A stretch of 64,000 bases of DNA from Arthrobacter sp. StoSoilB19 (GCF_019977275.1 NZ_AP024650.1:992001-1056000), one strand, 5' to 3'. Counted from the stretch's first letter, positions 29,753 to 39,251 are shown. The notes: generated by a model not told the origin, from the letters alone. Program-made: numbers and translations.

Positions 29753-30511
29753 ATGCCCAGCATCGACCTGAACAGCGACGTCGGCGAGTCCTTTGGGAAC
29801 TGGTCCTTCGGAGACGACGCGGCCATCTTTGAAAGTGTGTCCAGCGCCAACGTGGCCTGCGGCTTCCACGCCGGCGACCCTGTAGGCATCATGGCCACCT
29901 GCCAGGCCGCCGTGAAGGCCGGCGTCACCGTGGGCGCACACCCCGGTTACCGGGACCTTGCCGGCTTCGGCCGGCGCTTCGTGGACATGACCCCGGCCGA
30001 GCTGACCGCCGATGTGGTCTACCAGATCGGCGCAGTCCAGGCCGTGGCCCTCGCCGCCGGCACTGCCGTCCGCTACGTCAAGCCGCACGGTGCGCTCTAC
30101 AACACCATCGTCACCCACCCGAAGCAGGCTGGGGCCGTTGTGGCAGCCATCCTCGCAGTGGACCCCACCCTGCCCCTTATGGTGCTCCCCAACTCCGAGA
30201 TCCAGCGCCAGGCCGAAGCCGCGGGCCTGCGGACCGTGGCCGAGGCCTTCGCTGACCGTGCCTACAACCCGGACGGCACCCTGGTCTCCCGGCGCGAACC
30301 CGGCGCCGTGCTGCACAAGGTGGAGGACGTCGTCGAGCACGTACTGCGCCTGGCCGGGGACGGCGTAGTCCGCGCCATCGACGGATCGCTGGTTCCCGTC
30401 CACGCCGAAAGCATCTGCCTGCACGGTGACACCCCCGGCGCCGTGGCAATGGCTGCCGCCGTCCGTGCCGCACTGGTGGACGCCGGCATCCGGATCGAAA
30501 GCTTCGCCTAG
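29753..30511 (+). CDS. pxpA: 5-oxoprolinase subunit PxpA (LamB/YcsF family)
   Basis: 252 residues, full length for the family. It opens [15 protein letters not shown], followed by [20 protein letters not shown] and [10 protein letters not shown], the conserved metal and substrate motifs of LamB/YcsF proteins. PxpA works with PxpB and PxpC to cleave 5-oxoproline (pyroglutamate) to glutamate with ATP. GGAGA precedes ATG 29753. An ATG at 29720 is in frame but lacks a ribosome binding site. PxpBC begins one base after its stop. The operon starts behind a GntR-type palindrome. Confidence 0.93.
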   Translation: MPSIDLNSDVGESFGNWSFGDDAAIFESVSSANVACGFHAGDPVGIMATCQAAVKAGVTVGAHPGYRDLAGFGRRFVDMTPAELTADVVYQIGAVQAVALAAGTAVRYVKPHGALYNTIVTHPKQAGAVVAAILAVDPTLPLMVLPNSEIQRQAEAAGLRTVAEAFADRAYNPDGTLVSRREPGAVLHKVEDVVEHVLRLAGDGVVRAIDGSLVPVHAESICLHGDTPGAVAMAAAVRAALVDAGIRIESFA

Positions 30512-30512
30512 C

Positions 30513-32183
30513 ATGGCCGCCACGCAGCAGCAGCGCACCGCCACTGCCCCTCGCCCGGAGCTGACCGGGATCCGGCGCGCGGGTGACCGGGCCATCCTGG
30601 TGGAGCTGTCCTCCCTCGATGCCGTCCTCAGCCTCCAGGCGCAGCTGACCGCACACCCGCAGCCGGGCCAGATCGACGTCATCGCAGCCGCATCAACCGT
30701 CCTTGTCACCGCGGATTCGCCCCAGGCAGTCCAGGCGCTGGCCGCGCACGTCCGCGGGCTGGACCTTGAGGCGCCAGCGGACACCGAGAGCGCGCTGGTC
30801 ACCATCGACGTGGTGTACGACGGCGAGGACCTGGACGAGGTGGCGTCGCTCACCGGACTGGGCCGTGAGGGAGTGGTGGCCGCGCATGCCGGCCAGCTCT
30901 GGACCGCAGCCTTTGCCGGATTCGCACCGGGCTTCGCCTACCTCAGCGGCGAAAACCCCAGCCTCGAAGTCCCGCGGCGCCGATCCCCGCGCACGGCTGT
31001 GCCCGCCGGCGCTGTGGCCTTGGGCGGCGCGTACTCGGCCGTCTACCCGCGGCAGTCGCCGGGCGGCTGGCAGTTGATCGGCCGGACCGAAGCCGCCATG
31101 TGGGACCTGGACCGGGAAAATCCCGCCCTCATCCGCCCCGGCGATACCGTCCGCTTCAAGGCCGTCCGCAGCCACGCCATCATGACGGAACGGCCCAAAG
31201 TCCCAGCCAACCGGACGGCAGAGCACCAGGGGCACGCAGGCCTTGCCGTCCGCAAACCGGGGCTGCAGGCCACGATGCAGGACCTGGGCCGGCCGGGCTT
31301 CGCCTCGCTCGGCGTCAGCAGCGCCGGCGCCATGGACCGCGGAGCCCTGCGCCGCGCCAACCGCCTGGTGGGCAACGCCGAAGGCGCAGCCGGCATCGAA
31401 CTCCTCTTCGGCGGCCTCGAACTTGAGGCCCTCACCGACCAGGTCCTGGCCGTCGCCGGAGCGGCCGTCCCGCTGCAGATCACACCGGGGGCAGACTCAA
31501 AAGAGGACAGGCATCGGACGACGGCGGCGCGGCACCCCGCGTGCGACGCCCCCTTCGCGCTGTTGGCGGGGGAGAGGCTGACCGTGGGCACCCCCACGGC
31601 AGGGCTCCGCTCCTACGTCGGCGTCCGCGGTGGACTCGGTGGCCCCGATGCTCTCGGCAGCCGCTCCACGGACACCATGTCAGGGATCGGCCCCGAGCCG
31701 CTCGAAGCGGGAACCATCCTGCCGGTGCACGCCGCCAAACCGGGCAGCGTGGTGGGCCACCCGGAAGTGTCCCCCCTTCCGATTCAGGACGGGGCGACCG
31801 TGCTGCGGGTGGTCCCCGGGCCCCGGCAGGACTGGTTCAGCACCGACACGCTGCAGGACTTCCTGGCCCAGGAATGGACCGTCACGCCGCAGTCCAACCG
31901 GATCGGTCTGCGCCTCAACGGCCAGCCGCTCAGCCGCAGCCGGGACGGCGAACTCGCCAGCGAAGGAACCGTCCGCGGCGCCGTGCAGGTGCCGCCGGAA
32001 GGCCAGCCCGTCCTGTTCCTCTCCGACCACCCGGTGACCGGCGGGTACCCGGTGATTGCCGTCGTCGTCCATGCCGACCTGGACAAGGCCGCCCAGCTTC
32101 CCCCGGGCACAACCGTCCGGTTCACCGCCGCAGCTCCTCCGGCAGAACTGCCCGAAACACCTAAGGAAAGCCCCCATGCGTAA
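30513..32183 (+). CDS. Fused 5-oxoprolinase subunits PxpB-PxpC
   Basis: 556 residues. The first part (about 15-225) is a PxpB/KipI domain with [13 protein letters not shown] and [17 protein letters not shown]. The second (about 243-545) is a PxpC/KipA domain opening [18 protein letters not shown] and containing SAGAMDR and [11 protein letters not shown]. The two are separate genes in E. coli and Bacillus, and the fusion is common in actinobacteria. The complex phosphorylates and opens 5-oxoproline. ATG 30513 follows the pxpA stop by one base, and the end overlaps the biotin carboxylase start by 8 bp, so all three are coupled. Confidence 0.9.
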   Translation: MAATQQQRTATAPRPELTGIRRAGDRAILVELSSLDAVLSLQAQLTAHPQPGQIDVIAAASTVLVTADSPQAVQALAAHVRGLDLEAPADTESALVTIDVVYDGEDLDEVASLTGLGREGVVAAHAGQLWTAAFAGFAPGFAYLSGENPSLEVPRRRSPRTAVPAGAVALGGAYSAVYPRQSPGGWQLIGRTEAAMWDLDRENPALIRPGDTVRFKAVRSHAIMTERPKVPANRTAEHQGHAGLAVRKPGLQATMQDLGRPGFASLGVSSAGAMDRGALRRANRLVGNAEGAAGIELLFGGLELEALTDQVLAVAGAAVPLQITPGADSKEDRHRTTAARHPACDAPFALLAGERLTVGTPTAGLRSYVGVRGGLGGPDALGSRSTDTMSGIGPEPLEAGTILPVHAAKPGSVVGHPEVSPLPIQDGATVLRVVPGPRQDWFSTDTLQDFLAQEWTVTPQSNRIGLRLNGQPLSRSRDGELASEGTVRGAVQVPPEGQPVLFLSDHPVTGGYPVIAVVVHADLDKAAQLPPGTTVRFTAAAPPAELPETPKESPHA

Positions 32184-33924
32184 AGTCCTCATTGCCAACC
32201 GCGGCGAAATTGCCGTCCGGATCGCCCGGGCCTGCGACGATGCAGGCCTGGAAAGCGTGGCCGTCTACGCCGACCCGGACGCCGACGCGCTGCACGTCTC
32301 CGCCGCCACCGAGGCCTACTCGCTGTCAGGCTCCCGGCCCCAGGAAACCTACCTGGACATCGACAAGCTCCTCGCCGTTGCGGCGAAAAGCGGCGCCGAC
32401 GCCGTCCACCCCGGCTACGGCTTCCTGTCCGAGAACGCCGGCTTCGCCCAGGCCGTAATCGACGCCGGCCTGACCTGGATCGGCCCCTCCCCGGAGACCA
32501 TCCGGCTCCTGGGCGACAAGGTCAGCGCCCGCGAGGTGGCGGTCCGGGCCGGTGCCCCGCTGGCACCCGGCAGCGACGGACCGGTGGCCAGTGCCGCGGA
32601 GGTCCGTGCCTTCGCCGAAAAGGTGGGCCTTCCCGTGGCCATCAAGGCGGCGTTCGGCGGCGGCGGGCGTGGCCTCAAGGTGGTCCGGGACCAGGCCGAC
32701 ATCGAGGAAAGCTTCGACTCCGCGGTCCGCGAATCCCTGGCCGCCTTCGGCCGGAGCGAATGCTACGTGGAGAAGTTTTTGGACCGGCCGCGCCACGTGG
32801 AGGCCCAGGTCATCGCGGACACGCACGGCAACGTGGTGGTCGTGGGCACCCGCGACTGTTCGCTGCAGCGCCGCCACCAGAAACTCGTGGAGGAAGCCCC
32901 CGCCCCCTTCCTCACCGCTGAGCAGCGGGCCGCCATCCACGCCTCGGCCAAGGCCATTTGCCGCGAGGCGGGCTACGTCGGTGCCGGCACCGTGGAGTAC
33001 CTGCTGGACGGCACGGGGTTCCTGAGCTTCCTGGAGGTTAACACCCGCCTGCAGGTGGAGCATCCCATCACCGAGGAGACCTCCGGGGTGGACCTGGTGG
33101 CCGCCCAGCTGTCCATCGCGGCGGGGGAGAAGCTTCCCATCCTCGAGGACCCGGAGCCGCGCGGGCACGCCTTTGAGTTCCGGATCAACGCCGAGGACCC
33201 GGGCCGCGGCTTCCTGCCGTCCCCCGGCACCGTGGAAACCTTCGAAGCCCCCACCGGTCCCGGGATCCGGGTGGACACCGGCGTCCGTTCGGGCTCGGTG
33301 GTCCCCGGGCAGTTCGATTCCCTGCTGGCCAAACTCGTGGTGACCGGGGCGGACCGCCAGCAGGCGCTCCGCCGCGCCCGCCGCGCCCTGCGGGAGTTCC
33401 GCATCGGCGGCCTGGCCACCGTGCTGCCGTTCCACCGCGCGGTGGTGGACGCGCCGGACTTCACCCGGACGGACACGCTGGGCGTCTACACCACCTGGAT
33501 CGAAAACGAATTCACCACCGCCCTTGAGGCGGATCCGGCCTTCAGTCCCGCCGCGCCGGAGGAGCCCCGCCGAACCATCGGCATCGAGGTGGACGGCAAG
33601 CGGATGGAGCTGGGACTCCCCAAGGCGCTGCTCGATTCCCTGCTCGACGGCGGCGGCAGGGGACGCGCAGCGGCTCCGCAGGACGGCGGGGAGGCTGCGG
33701 CGGAGAAGAACGACGGCGACCTGCTGGCCACCATGGCCGGCACCGTGGTCAAGTGGCTGGCTGAGCCCGGGGCCAGCGTCGAGGAAGGCGAAGCGGTGCT
33801 GGTGCTCGAAGCCATGAAGATGGAGACGGCCGTGGCCGCCCACCGCGCCGGCACCGTCGGGGAGCTGTACGCGGCGGCCGGAGACGCCGTCGGGCCCGGG
33901 CAGGTGCTCACCACCATTTCCTGA
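32176..33924 (+). CDS. Biotin carboxylase fused to a biotin carrier domain
   Basis: 582 residues. The biotin carboxylase domain begins [20 protein letters not shown], with the ATP-grasp glycine loop [13 protein letters not shown] near 157-169 and [17 protein letters not shown] near 289-305. A linker leads to a C-terminal biotinyl domain whose acceptor is Lys548 in EAMKMET. It would carboxylate its own biotin, but no carboxyltransferase gene lies nearby. Placement inside the 5-oxoprolinase operon with an 8-bp overlap suggests a linked job. Its acceptor substrate is unknown. Confidence 0.88.
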   Translation: MRKVLIANRGEIAVRIARACDDAGLESVAVYADPDADALHVSAATEAYSLSGSRPQETYLDIDKLLAVAAKSGADAVHPGYGFLSENAGFAQAVIDAGLTWIGPSPETIRLLGDKVSAREVAVRAGAPLAPGSDGPVASAAEVRAFAEKVGLPVAIKAAFGGGGRGLKVVRDQADIEESFDSAVRESLAAFGRSECYVEKFLDRPRHVEAQVIADTHGNVVVVGTRDCSLQRRHQKLVEEAPAPFLTAEQRAAIHASAKAICREAGYVGAGTVEYLLDGTGFLSFLEVNTRLQVEHPITEETSGVDLVAAQLSIAAGEKLPILEDPEPRGHAFEFRINAEDPGRGFLPSPGTVETFEAPTGPGIRVDTGVRSGSVVPGQFDSLLAKLVVTGADRQQALRRARRALREFRIGGLATVLPFHRAVVDAPDFTRTDTLGVYTTWIENEFTTALEADPAFSPAAPEEPRRTIGIEVDGKRMELGLPKALLDSLLDGGGRGRAAAPQDGGEAAAEKNDGDLLATMAGTVVKWLAEPGASVEEGEAVLVLEAMKMETAVAAHRAGTVGELYAAAGDAVGPGQVLTTIS

Positions 33925-33931
33925 ACGCACC

Positions 33932-34918
33932 TCACGAGGGCATCCGCGCGAACACGCGGCACACCGCCAGGCTGAACCAGAGCTGGAGGTCGTGGAACCT
34001 GTCCCGGAGCAGGTGGCCGGTGAAGAGCCCTGACGGCTCCTGGTGCGCGGCCAGCCAGTCGCGCGCCTGGCCGGTTTTTTCCGTTCGAAGGCCGGGGTGG
34101 ATGATGCTGATCGCGTCGAGGGCGGAAACGAGGTCCGTCATCCAGAAGGGAAAGCAGAACTCGGTCCAGTCGGAGACGCGGCCCTTATCAGGATAGGCGT
34201 CCGGCTCGAAGAAGCGGCCCGCCAGCATTTCCGCAGCCTTCTGTGCGGAGGTGCTTGCGCGGTGCGCGGGATGGGCCGCGTAGGCCCTGAGCACCACCCC
34301 GGTGATCAGGTGCGAGAACGGCTGCGACGGATCGCCGGGAATGGTCTGCGGCTCGTCCAGCGCGTCCAGCTTCCTCCCCCGGGTGCGGAGGGGAAGGGCC
34401 CAGCCGCCGTCGTCCTGCCGCGACGCCTCAAGCCAGCTGAACGCGCGTTCCACGCGCGGGTGGTCGCCGTACCCCGCTTTGCACAGGAGCCCGATGAGGG
34501 CCGCCGTGTAGTTGGGAGACACCTGGTTGCCGTAAATCCCCCGAAGGTCACCTGGCTCGGACTGGTGTGAAAGCACATAACCGGCGGCCGCGGCGATGGC
34601 CGGATGCCGGCGGGTGAGCCCGAACATCTCCACGAGGAACCCGAGTTGCCGGTAGGTCTCCAGCAGGTCGTAATCCATGCGGTCCCGGGGCCGTCTTCCC
34701 GGATAGGCCCACGACCCATCCGCCGCCTGGTGCCGCAGGATCCGGCGCGGGACCGGAAGGTCCCAGAGTGCCTCATCGGCCGCCGGGGCGGCCGGCAGCC
34801 CTCCCGGTCCGGGGACCAGCTCGCGGACGGCCCAGGAGCGCACGGCGGGGTGACCGCTGGACAGCAGCGGGGCGATCGGGTCGAACCGGAGGCCGTCAAG
34901 CCACGTCATGGTCACCAT
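33932..34918 (-). CDS. Terpenoid-cyclase/prenyltransferase-like alpha-alpha toroid protein
   Basis: About 328 residues, all-helical, with repeats of the squalene-cyclase/prenyltransferase toroid: RRILRHQAADGSWAYPG, FSWLEASRQDDGGWALPL and ARDWLAAHQEPSGLFTG are QW-like D-G-[SG]-W repeats. The DxDD motif of true cyclases is not seen, so it may be a non-catalytic or degradative member. It sits on the opposite strand between the biotin carboxylase and the GntR gene, converging with the former and diverging from the latter. Starts at 34918 or 34909 are both possible. Its role in this locus is unknown. Confidence 0.65.
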   Translation of the reverse strand: MVTMTWLDGLRFDPIAPLLSSGHPAVRSWAVRELVPGPGGLPAAPAADEALWDLPVPRRILRHQAADGSWAYPGRRPRDRMDYDLLETYRQLGFLVEMFGLTRRHPAIAAAAGYVLSHQSEPGDLRGIYGNQVSPNYTAALIGLLCKAGYGDHPRVERAFSWLEASRQDDGGWALPLRTRGRKLDALDEPQTIPGDPSQPFSHLITGVVLRAYAAHPAHRASTSAQKAAEMLAGRFFEPDAYPDKGRVSDWTEFCFPFWMTDLVSALDAISIIHPGLRTEKTGQARDWLAAHQEPSGLFTGHLLRDRFHDLQLWFSLAVCRVFARMPS

Positions 34919-34966
34919 GATGGCGGAATACGTCCGGTGCGGACAGGGCACCGCTGTCCTGCCCGA

Positions 34967-34979
34967 TATCGTGGTGCCA
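34967..34979 (+). promoter_or_regulatory. Leaderless promoter -10 element
   Basis: TATCGT (34967-34972), six bases, then ATG 34979 of the GntR gene. The GGTGCC linker is identical to the one before the gene at 668. Confidence 0.5.
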
Positions 34980-35656
34980 TGACGTTTGACGAGGTACTGG
35001 CCGATCTCCAAGCCCAGGCCAGGACCACAAAGCACGCCGAAACGGGCCTCTGGGTGGCCGCCCAGCTGCGCAGCCGCATCGCCGCCGGCCAGCTGGCTCC
35101 CGGATCAAAGCTCGCCGAGGAAGCCCTCCGCGAGGCCCTCGGCGTGTCCCGCAACACCCTGCGGGAAGCATTCACGGCGCTCCATGCCGAACACATCGTG
35201 ACCCGCATCCCCAACCGGGGTGTGTTCGTGGCCCACCCCACGGCATACGACATCCGCGAAATCTACCGGGTGCGCCGGTTCCTGGAGCCCGCGGCGGTCC
35301 TGTGGTCCGGCGATGCCCCGCTGGAGCCCCTGGCGGCAATCATCAAGGCCGCCAGGGCGGCCGCCGCCGACGGCGACATCCCCGGCATGGCCAGCGCCAA
35401 CCAGGACTTCCACCGCGCCATCGTTGACCGCTCCGGCAGCGAGCGGCTCAACAGCCTCATGGACCAGGTGCTGGCCGAGATGCGCCTGGTGTTCCACTCC
35501 ATGGCGGCCAACCCTGCCTTCCACGAGCCCTACGTGGAGGACAACGCCCGGATAGTGGACCTCCTGGAAGCCGGTGAGCTGGCCGCGGCAGCGGACTTCC
35601 TGGCCGCCTACCTGGACCGCGCGGAAGCGCAGCTGCTCGCCGCCGTCGGCCGCTAG
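34979..35656 (+). CDS. GntR-family regulator with FCD domain
   Basis: 225 residues. The winged helix contains QLAPGSKLAEEALREALGVSRNTLREAFTAL and the wing RIPNRGVFVAHP. The helical FCD ligand domain has the metal-binding pattern with Asp and His (REIYRVRRFLEPAAV, ANQDFHRAIVD, EPYVEDNARIVDLL). FCD regulators sense small carboxylates, and 5-oxoproline is the natural guess here. The two TTGTTGAACAA palindromes before pxpA and before DUF969 are the likely targets. It appears to be transcribed from a leaderless promoter. A short CAACCC...GGGTTG hairpin follows its stop (35658-35683). Confidence 0.88.
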   Translation: MTFDEVLADLQAQARTTKHAETGLWVAAQLRSRIAAGQLAPGSKLAEEALREALGVSRNTLREAFTALHAEHIVTRIPNRGVFVAHPTAYDIREIYRVRRFLEPAAVLWSGDAPLEPLAAIIKAARAAAADGDIPGMASANQDFHRAIVDRSGSERLNSLMDQVLAEMRLVFHSMAANPAFHEPYVEDNARIVDLLEAGELAAAADFLAAYLDRAEAQLLAAVGR

Positions 35657-35680
35657 CCAACCCTTCCCCAAAAAAGGGGG

Positions 35681-35710
35681 TTGCAGGATTGTTGAACAAA
35701 AAGCTATGCT
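35681..35710 (+). promoter_or_regulatory. Promoter with embedded GntR-type operator before DUF969
   Basis: TTGCAG (35681-35686), 18 bp and TATGCT (35705-35710) form a promoter. The palindrome TTGTTGAACAA (35689-35699) lies in the spacer, so a bound regulator would block RNA polymerase. A 158-bp leader without a gene follows. Confidence 0.6.
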
Positions 35711-35867
35711 TTAGATCACACCGTTGTTCTGCAGCTCACTTAACCCTGCAGCCCTAACGTGTCCGGGGCTCCCGCCCCTCGGCGCCGTCACCCCCACCAC
35801 CACACTCACGGACGCGCCGGCCCCCACTTTCGCAGACCCGTCACGGGTCCCCTGGGAAGGGATAATC

Positions 35868-36581
35868 ATGCTTGTACTCATCGGGGTGCTGCTGGTGATC
35901 GTTGGCTTCGCCATCCGCCTGAACCCCCTGATTGTCGTCACCGTTGCGGGTATCGTCACCGCACTTCTGGGCGGCATGAACCCCGCGCAGATCCTCGACT
36001 CGTTCGGAACCGGTTTTGCCAGCAGCCGCTCGGTCACCATCTTCGTGGCCGTGCTGCCCGTGGTGGGAATCATCGAGTTCTTCGGGCTGCAGGAACAGGC
36101 CAAGGTCCTCATCGGCCGGCTCGCCAAGCTGACGGCAGGCCGGGTCCTGATCGGCTACCTGGCCGTCCGCCAGATCACCGCCGCCGTCGGCCTGAACAGC
36201 ATCGGCGGCCACGCCCAGACCGTCCGCCCGCTGGTGTTCCCCATGGCCGAAGGCGCAGCGCTGCGCCGCTACGGGCACGTCCCGGACAAGATCAGCGAGA
36301 AGATCAAGGGCCACTCCGCCGGGGCGGACAACGTGGGCGTGTTCTTCGGCGAGGACGTGTTCGTCGCCGTCGGCTCCATCCTGCTGATCACCACGTTCGT
36401 GGACACCACGTACCACCTCCACCTGGAACCGCTCCAGCTGGCCCTCTGGGCCATCCCCACCGCCATCGCGGCCTTCCTCATCCACGGCTTCCGGCTCCTG
36501 CGCCTGGACAAGCAGCTGGACAAGGAATACCGCGAATACGAGCTCACCGCCCAGAAGGAAACCGCAGGAGAAGCGAAATGA
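35868..36581 (+). CDS. DUF969 membrane protein (putative 5-oxoproline permease component)
   Basis: 237 residues with about six membrane helices, starting MLVLIGVLLVIVGFAIRLNPLIVV. The conserved stretch GLNSIGGHAQTVRPLVFPMAEGAA (split helices and polar loop, about 118-141) and the SAGADNVGVFFGEDVF segment are typical of DUF969. The family always occurs beside DUF979 and often near pyroglutamate genes. The two together are thought to be a permease, but this is not proven here. AAGGGA precedes ATG 35868. The stop overlaps the next start (ATGA). Confidence 0.8.
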   Translation: MLVLIGVLLVIVGFAIRLNPLIVVTVAGIVTALLGGMNPAQILDSFGTGFASSRSVTIFVAVLPVVGIIEFFGLQEQAKVLIGRLAKLTAGRVLIGYLAVRQITAAVGLNSIGGHAQTVRPLVFPMAEGAALRRYGHVPDKISEKIKGHSAGADNVGVFFGEDVFVAVGSILLITTFVDTTYHLHLEPLQLALWAIPTAIAAFLIHGFRLLRLDKQLDKEYREYELTAQKETAGEAK

Positions 36582-37549
36582 TTAACGTTGAAGCCGTCTA
36601 CTGGCTGATCGGCCTTCTGTTCGTCGCCTGGGCATCACTCATTGCCGCCGACACCAACCACCCCCGCCGCTGGGGCAGCTCCTCCTTCTGGGGCCTGCTG
36701 GGCCTGTGCTTCTTCTACAGCACCTGGGTCCAGGCCGGCACGGCGCCCGGCTGGATCCTGGGCATCGCCGTCCTGGTCCTGGTGGTGCTGGCCTCCACCG
36801 GCCTGCTGGGCCACGGCAAGCACCGCACCTCCACCGGCCACGAGCGCGAGGCCTTCGCCAAGCGCTTCGGCAACAAGCTCTTCATCCCGGCCCTGACGCT
36901 GCCCCTGGTCACCGTCATCCTGGTGCTCGCAGCCCCGCTGCTGTCCATCGGCGGCACCCCGCTGCTGGACCCCAAGAACACCACGCTGGTAGCCCTGGCC
37001 ATCGGCGCCGTGGCTGCCGTCGTCGTGGCCCTGGTTATCCTCAAGCCCAAGAACCCGGCCACGCCCATCTTCGAAAGCCGCCGGATCCTCGAATCCATCG
37101 GCTGGGCCGCGCTGCTGCCCCAGATGCTCACCACGCTGGGCATCCTCTTCACCAAAGCCGGCGTGGGCACCGCCGTGGGCACGCTCGCCTCCGGCCTGCT
37201 GCCCAAGGGCTCACTGATCGCCGGCGTGCTGGTCTACTGCATCGGCATGTTCCTGTTCACCGTGCTGATGGGCAACGGCTTCGCTGCGTTCCCCATCATG
37301 ACCGCTGCCATCGGCTGGCCCGTGCTGGTGGAGACGTTCCACGGTGACCCCGCGATCGTCTTCGCGATCGGCATGCTGGCCGGCTTCTGCGGCACGCTCT
37401 GCACGCCCATGGCAGCCAACTTCAACCTGGTGCCGTCCGCGCTGCTGGAAATGGACAACAAATACGGCGTCATCGCCGCACAGGTGGGCACGGCCATCCC
37501 GCTGCTGGCGGTGAACATCGCGCTGATGTACTTCCTGGCCTTCCACTAA
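36578..37549 (+). CDS. DUF979 membrane protein (partner of DUF969)
   Basis: 323 residues, about nine hydrophobic helices. It begins MINVEAVYWLIGLLFVAWAS and has a conserved polar segment, MGNGFAAFPIMTAAIGWPVLV, and CGTLCTPMAANFNLVPSALLEM near the C terminus, which look like re-entrant transport loops. It overlaps DUF969 by 4 bp, so the two subunits are probably made in equal amounts. As part of a 5-oxoproline locus, the pair is the best candidate for the uptake system. The frame of DUF969 also stays open upstream, but codon use supports two genes. Confidence 0.8.
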   Translation: MINVEAVYWLIGLLFVAWASLIAADTNHPRRWGSSSFWGLLGLCFFYSTWVQAGTAPGWILGIAVLVLVVLASTGLLGHGKHRTSTGHEREAFAKRFGNKLFIPALTLPLVTVILVLAAPLLSIGGTPLLDPKNTTLVALAIGAVAAVVVALVILKPKNPATPIFESRRILESIGWAALLPQMLTTLGILFTKAGVGTAVGTLASGLLPKGSLIAGVLVYCIGMFLFTVLMGNGFAAFPIMTAAIGWPVLVETFHGDPAIVFAIGMLAGFCGTLCTPMAANFNLVPSALLEMDNKYGVIAAQVGTAIPLLAVNIALMYFLAFH

Positions 37550-37583
37550 CCCTTCCGCAGACCCTGCCATTCAAAGGAGCATG

Positions 37584-38681
37584 ATGGACAACGATCTTCG
37601 CGCACAGGCGGCACCGGACTACGCGGCCGTGGTGCTGGGCAACCTTTCCGAGCCCTTCCCGCACTCGGCCCACCACACCCAGGTGTCAGCCGACGACCGG
37701 CCAACCCCCGAGCAGATCCACCCCGCCTTCTACACCTCCTTCGACTGGCACTCCTGCGTGCACATGCACTGGCTGGGGGTGAGCCTTGTGGGGGGCACTC
37801 CCGGGTCACCCTTTGCTGGGACTACCGCGGCAGGAGCGTCCGACGGCGGCACGGCGGCTTGGGTGGATGCCGCCAACGAGGCGTCGCTCCGGGCAGCCCT
37901 GGGCGCCAACCTGACCCCGGCCAAGCTGGCAGTGGAACGGGACTACCTGCTGGCCAACCCGTCCTGGGAGCGGCCCTACGGCTGGGCCTGGCTGATGCGG
38001 CTGGCCGCCACCTGCTCCGCCTCCCGGGATGCGGAGATCCGCGAATGGGGCACCGCTTTGGAACCCCTGGTGGATGCCGTGGCGGAGCTCAGCGCCGCCT
38101 GGATGGCCAAGGCGCAGTATCCCGTCCGGCACGGGCTGCACACCAACGCCGCGTTCGGTGTGGGGTACATGCTGGATGCCTTCCGCTCCCTGGGCAGGGT
38201 TGATGCCGCCAAAGCGTGCGAGGACGCGGCGCGCACCTGGTTTGCCGATGACCGCGGCTGGCCGGGCGACTGGGAGCTCAGCGGCCAGGACTTCCTCTCC
38301 GCGGGCCTGAGCGAGGCGGACCTGATGCGCCGCGTGCTTTCCGCGGACGAGTTCGCCGGGTGGTTCGCGGGGTTCCTGCCGGAGCTGTCCACCGCATCGC
38401 GCATCCTGCAGCCGGTGAGCGTGACGGATGAGACCGACGGCTACCTGGTGCACCTGCACGGACTGAACCTGACCCGCGCGGGACAGGTGGCACGGATCAT
38501 CGCCACGCTTCGTCAATCCAGCGGCCCGGAAGCCTCGGCCGCCGCGGCCGTGCTGTCCGACGCGCTGGACCCGCTCCTGAAGGCCGGGCTGTCCGGACTG
38601 GAAAGCGGCGACTTCATGTCCACGCACTGGCTGGCCAGCTTCGCGTGGGATGCGCTGGGATCGGTGGCTGAACTCGACTGA
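37584..38681 (+). CDS. DUF2891 family protein
   Basis: About 365 residues, mostly helical, with the family features HPAFYTSFDWHSCVHMHW near residues 48-65, LLANPSWERPYGWAWLMRLAA near 115-135 and RHGLHTNAAFGVGYMLDAFR near 180-200. The His/Trp-rich segments resemble an alpha-alpha toroid glycosidase-like or epimerase-like fold. The function is unknown. AAAGGAG favours ATG 37584 over 37581. It is the last gene of the DUF969 operon, 34 bp after DUF979, which makes a role in amino-acid or pyroglutamate metabolism likely but unproven. Confidence 0.75.
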   Translation: MDNDLRAQAAPDYAAVVLGNLSEPFPHSAHHTQVSADDRPTPEQIHPAFYTSFDWHSCVHMHWLGVSLVGGTPGSPFAGTTAAGASDGGTAAWVDAANEASLRAALGANLTPAKLAVERDYLLANPSWERPYGWAWLMRLAATCSASRDAEIREWGTALEPLVDAVAELSAAWMAKAQYPVRHGLHTNAAFGVGYMLDAFRSLGRVDAAKACEDAARTWFADDRGWPGDWELSGQDFLSAGLSEADLMRRVLSADEFAGWFAGFLPELSTASRILQPVSVTDETDGYLVHLHGLNLTRAGQVARIIATLRQSSGPEASAAAAVLSDALDPLLKAGLSGLESGDFMSTHWLASFAWDALGSVAELD

Positions 38682-38690
38682 TTCCGGGCT

Positions 38691-38750
38691 GGCGTGGCGC
38701 ACGCACCAGTCACACTCCGTTCGGAGCGTCTGGTGGGTGCATGCCACGCC
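38691..38750 (+). terminator. Long branched stem-loop after the DUF2891 gene
   Basis: GGCGTGGC...CGCACCAG (38691-38709) pairs with CTGGTG...GCCACGCC (38730-38750). An inner CTCCG/CGGAG hairpin sits in the loop. It probably ends the operon. Confidence 0.6.
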
Positions 38751-38853
38751 GCTGGACAGCTAGTCTTGCATCACCACGCGCGAGTGCGTGACCTGGGAGC
38801 AGCGGGCAGGGTTGTAATGAGCTGACCATCCGCCCGCGAGCCCAAGGAATCCC

Positions 38854-39114
38854 ATGCGCCAGCAGCTCACGACCTGCCCGCCAGACCCCGCAACAGCAGT
38901 GGAGTCCACCACGCTTCGGCCCAGGAGGAAGCGGACCAGGCACCCGCGGCTGGCGGTGGGGGACCGGGTCCGCTTCGCCGAGGGAACCCTTGCCGGCACG
39001 GGTGTGGTGGACGCCGTCACGTCCGACTACTCGGTCATTTGGGTGTGGACGGACGAAGGCCAGGGCCGCCGGATGTTCCTGCAGGGCTACGGAAGCATCG
39101 TGTCCTCGATTTAG
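38854..39114 (+). CDS. Small hypothetical protein with SH3-like region
   Basis: 86 residues. A basic, Pro-rich first third (LRPRRKRTRHPRLAV) is followed by a compact beta-rich segment, GDRVRFAEGTLAGTGVVDAVTSD, YSVIWVWTDEGQGRRMFLQG, which reads like a KOW/SH3-type barrel. No family is recognised. AAGGA precedes ATG 38854. The stop overlaps the stop of the small membrane gene on the other strand. Confidence 0.5.
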   Translation: MRQQLTTCPPDPATAVESTTLRPRRKRTRHPRLAVGDRVRFAEGTLAGTGVVDAVTSDYSVIWVWTDEGQGRRMFLQGYGSIVSSI

Positions 39115-39251
39115 GTACGACGCCGGTCCGCGCGGCGCTCATCCGCCTGGCCGATTCCGTCCCGGACTGCGGCGCGGATGACGCCGTAGAGGATGTAGAA
39201 GAAGACCGCTCCGAAGAGGACAAACAGGACCAAGCCTGAGAAGTCACCCAT
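39111..39251 (-). CDS. Small single-span membrane protein (46 residues)
   Basis: MGDFSGLVLFVLFGAVFFYI is followed by LYGVIRAAVRDGIGQADERR and a basic tail. One clear transmembrane helix lies at residues 4-25, and a charged cytoplasmic tail follows. GGAGG lies well placed upstream of ATG 39251. The start overlaps the end of the upstream gene by 8 bp, so the two are probably coupled. Confidence 0.5.
   Translation of the reverse strand: MGDFSGLVLFVLFGAVFFYILYGVIRAAVRDGIGQADERRADRRRT

Noticed and set aside
35759..37549. One 596-residue protein in place of DUF969 and DUF979
   Set aside because: The first half of this frame is Arg/His/Pro-rich and not membrane-like, while DUF969 in the other frame gives clear membrane helices. 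The ATGA overlap at 36578 supports two genes.
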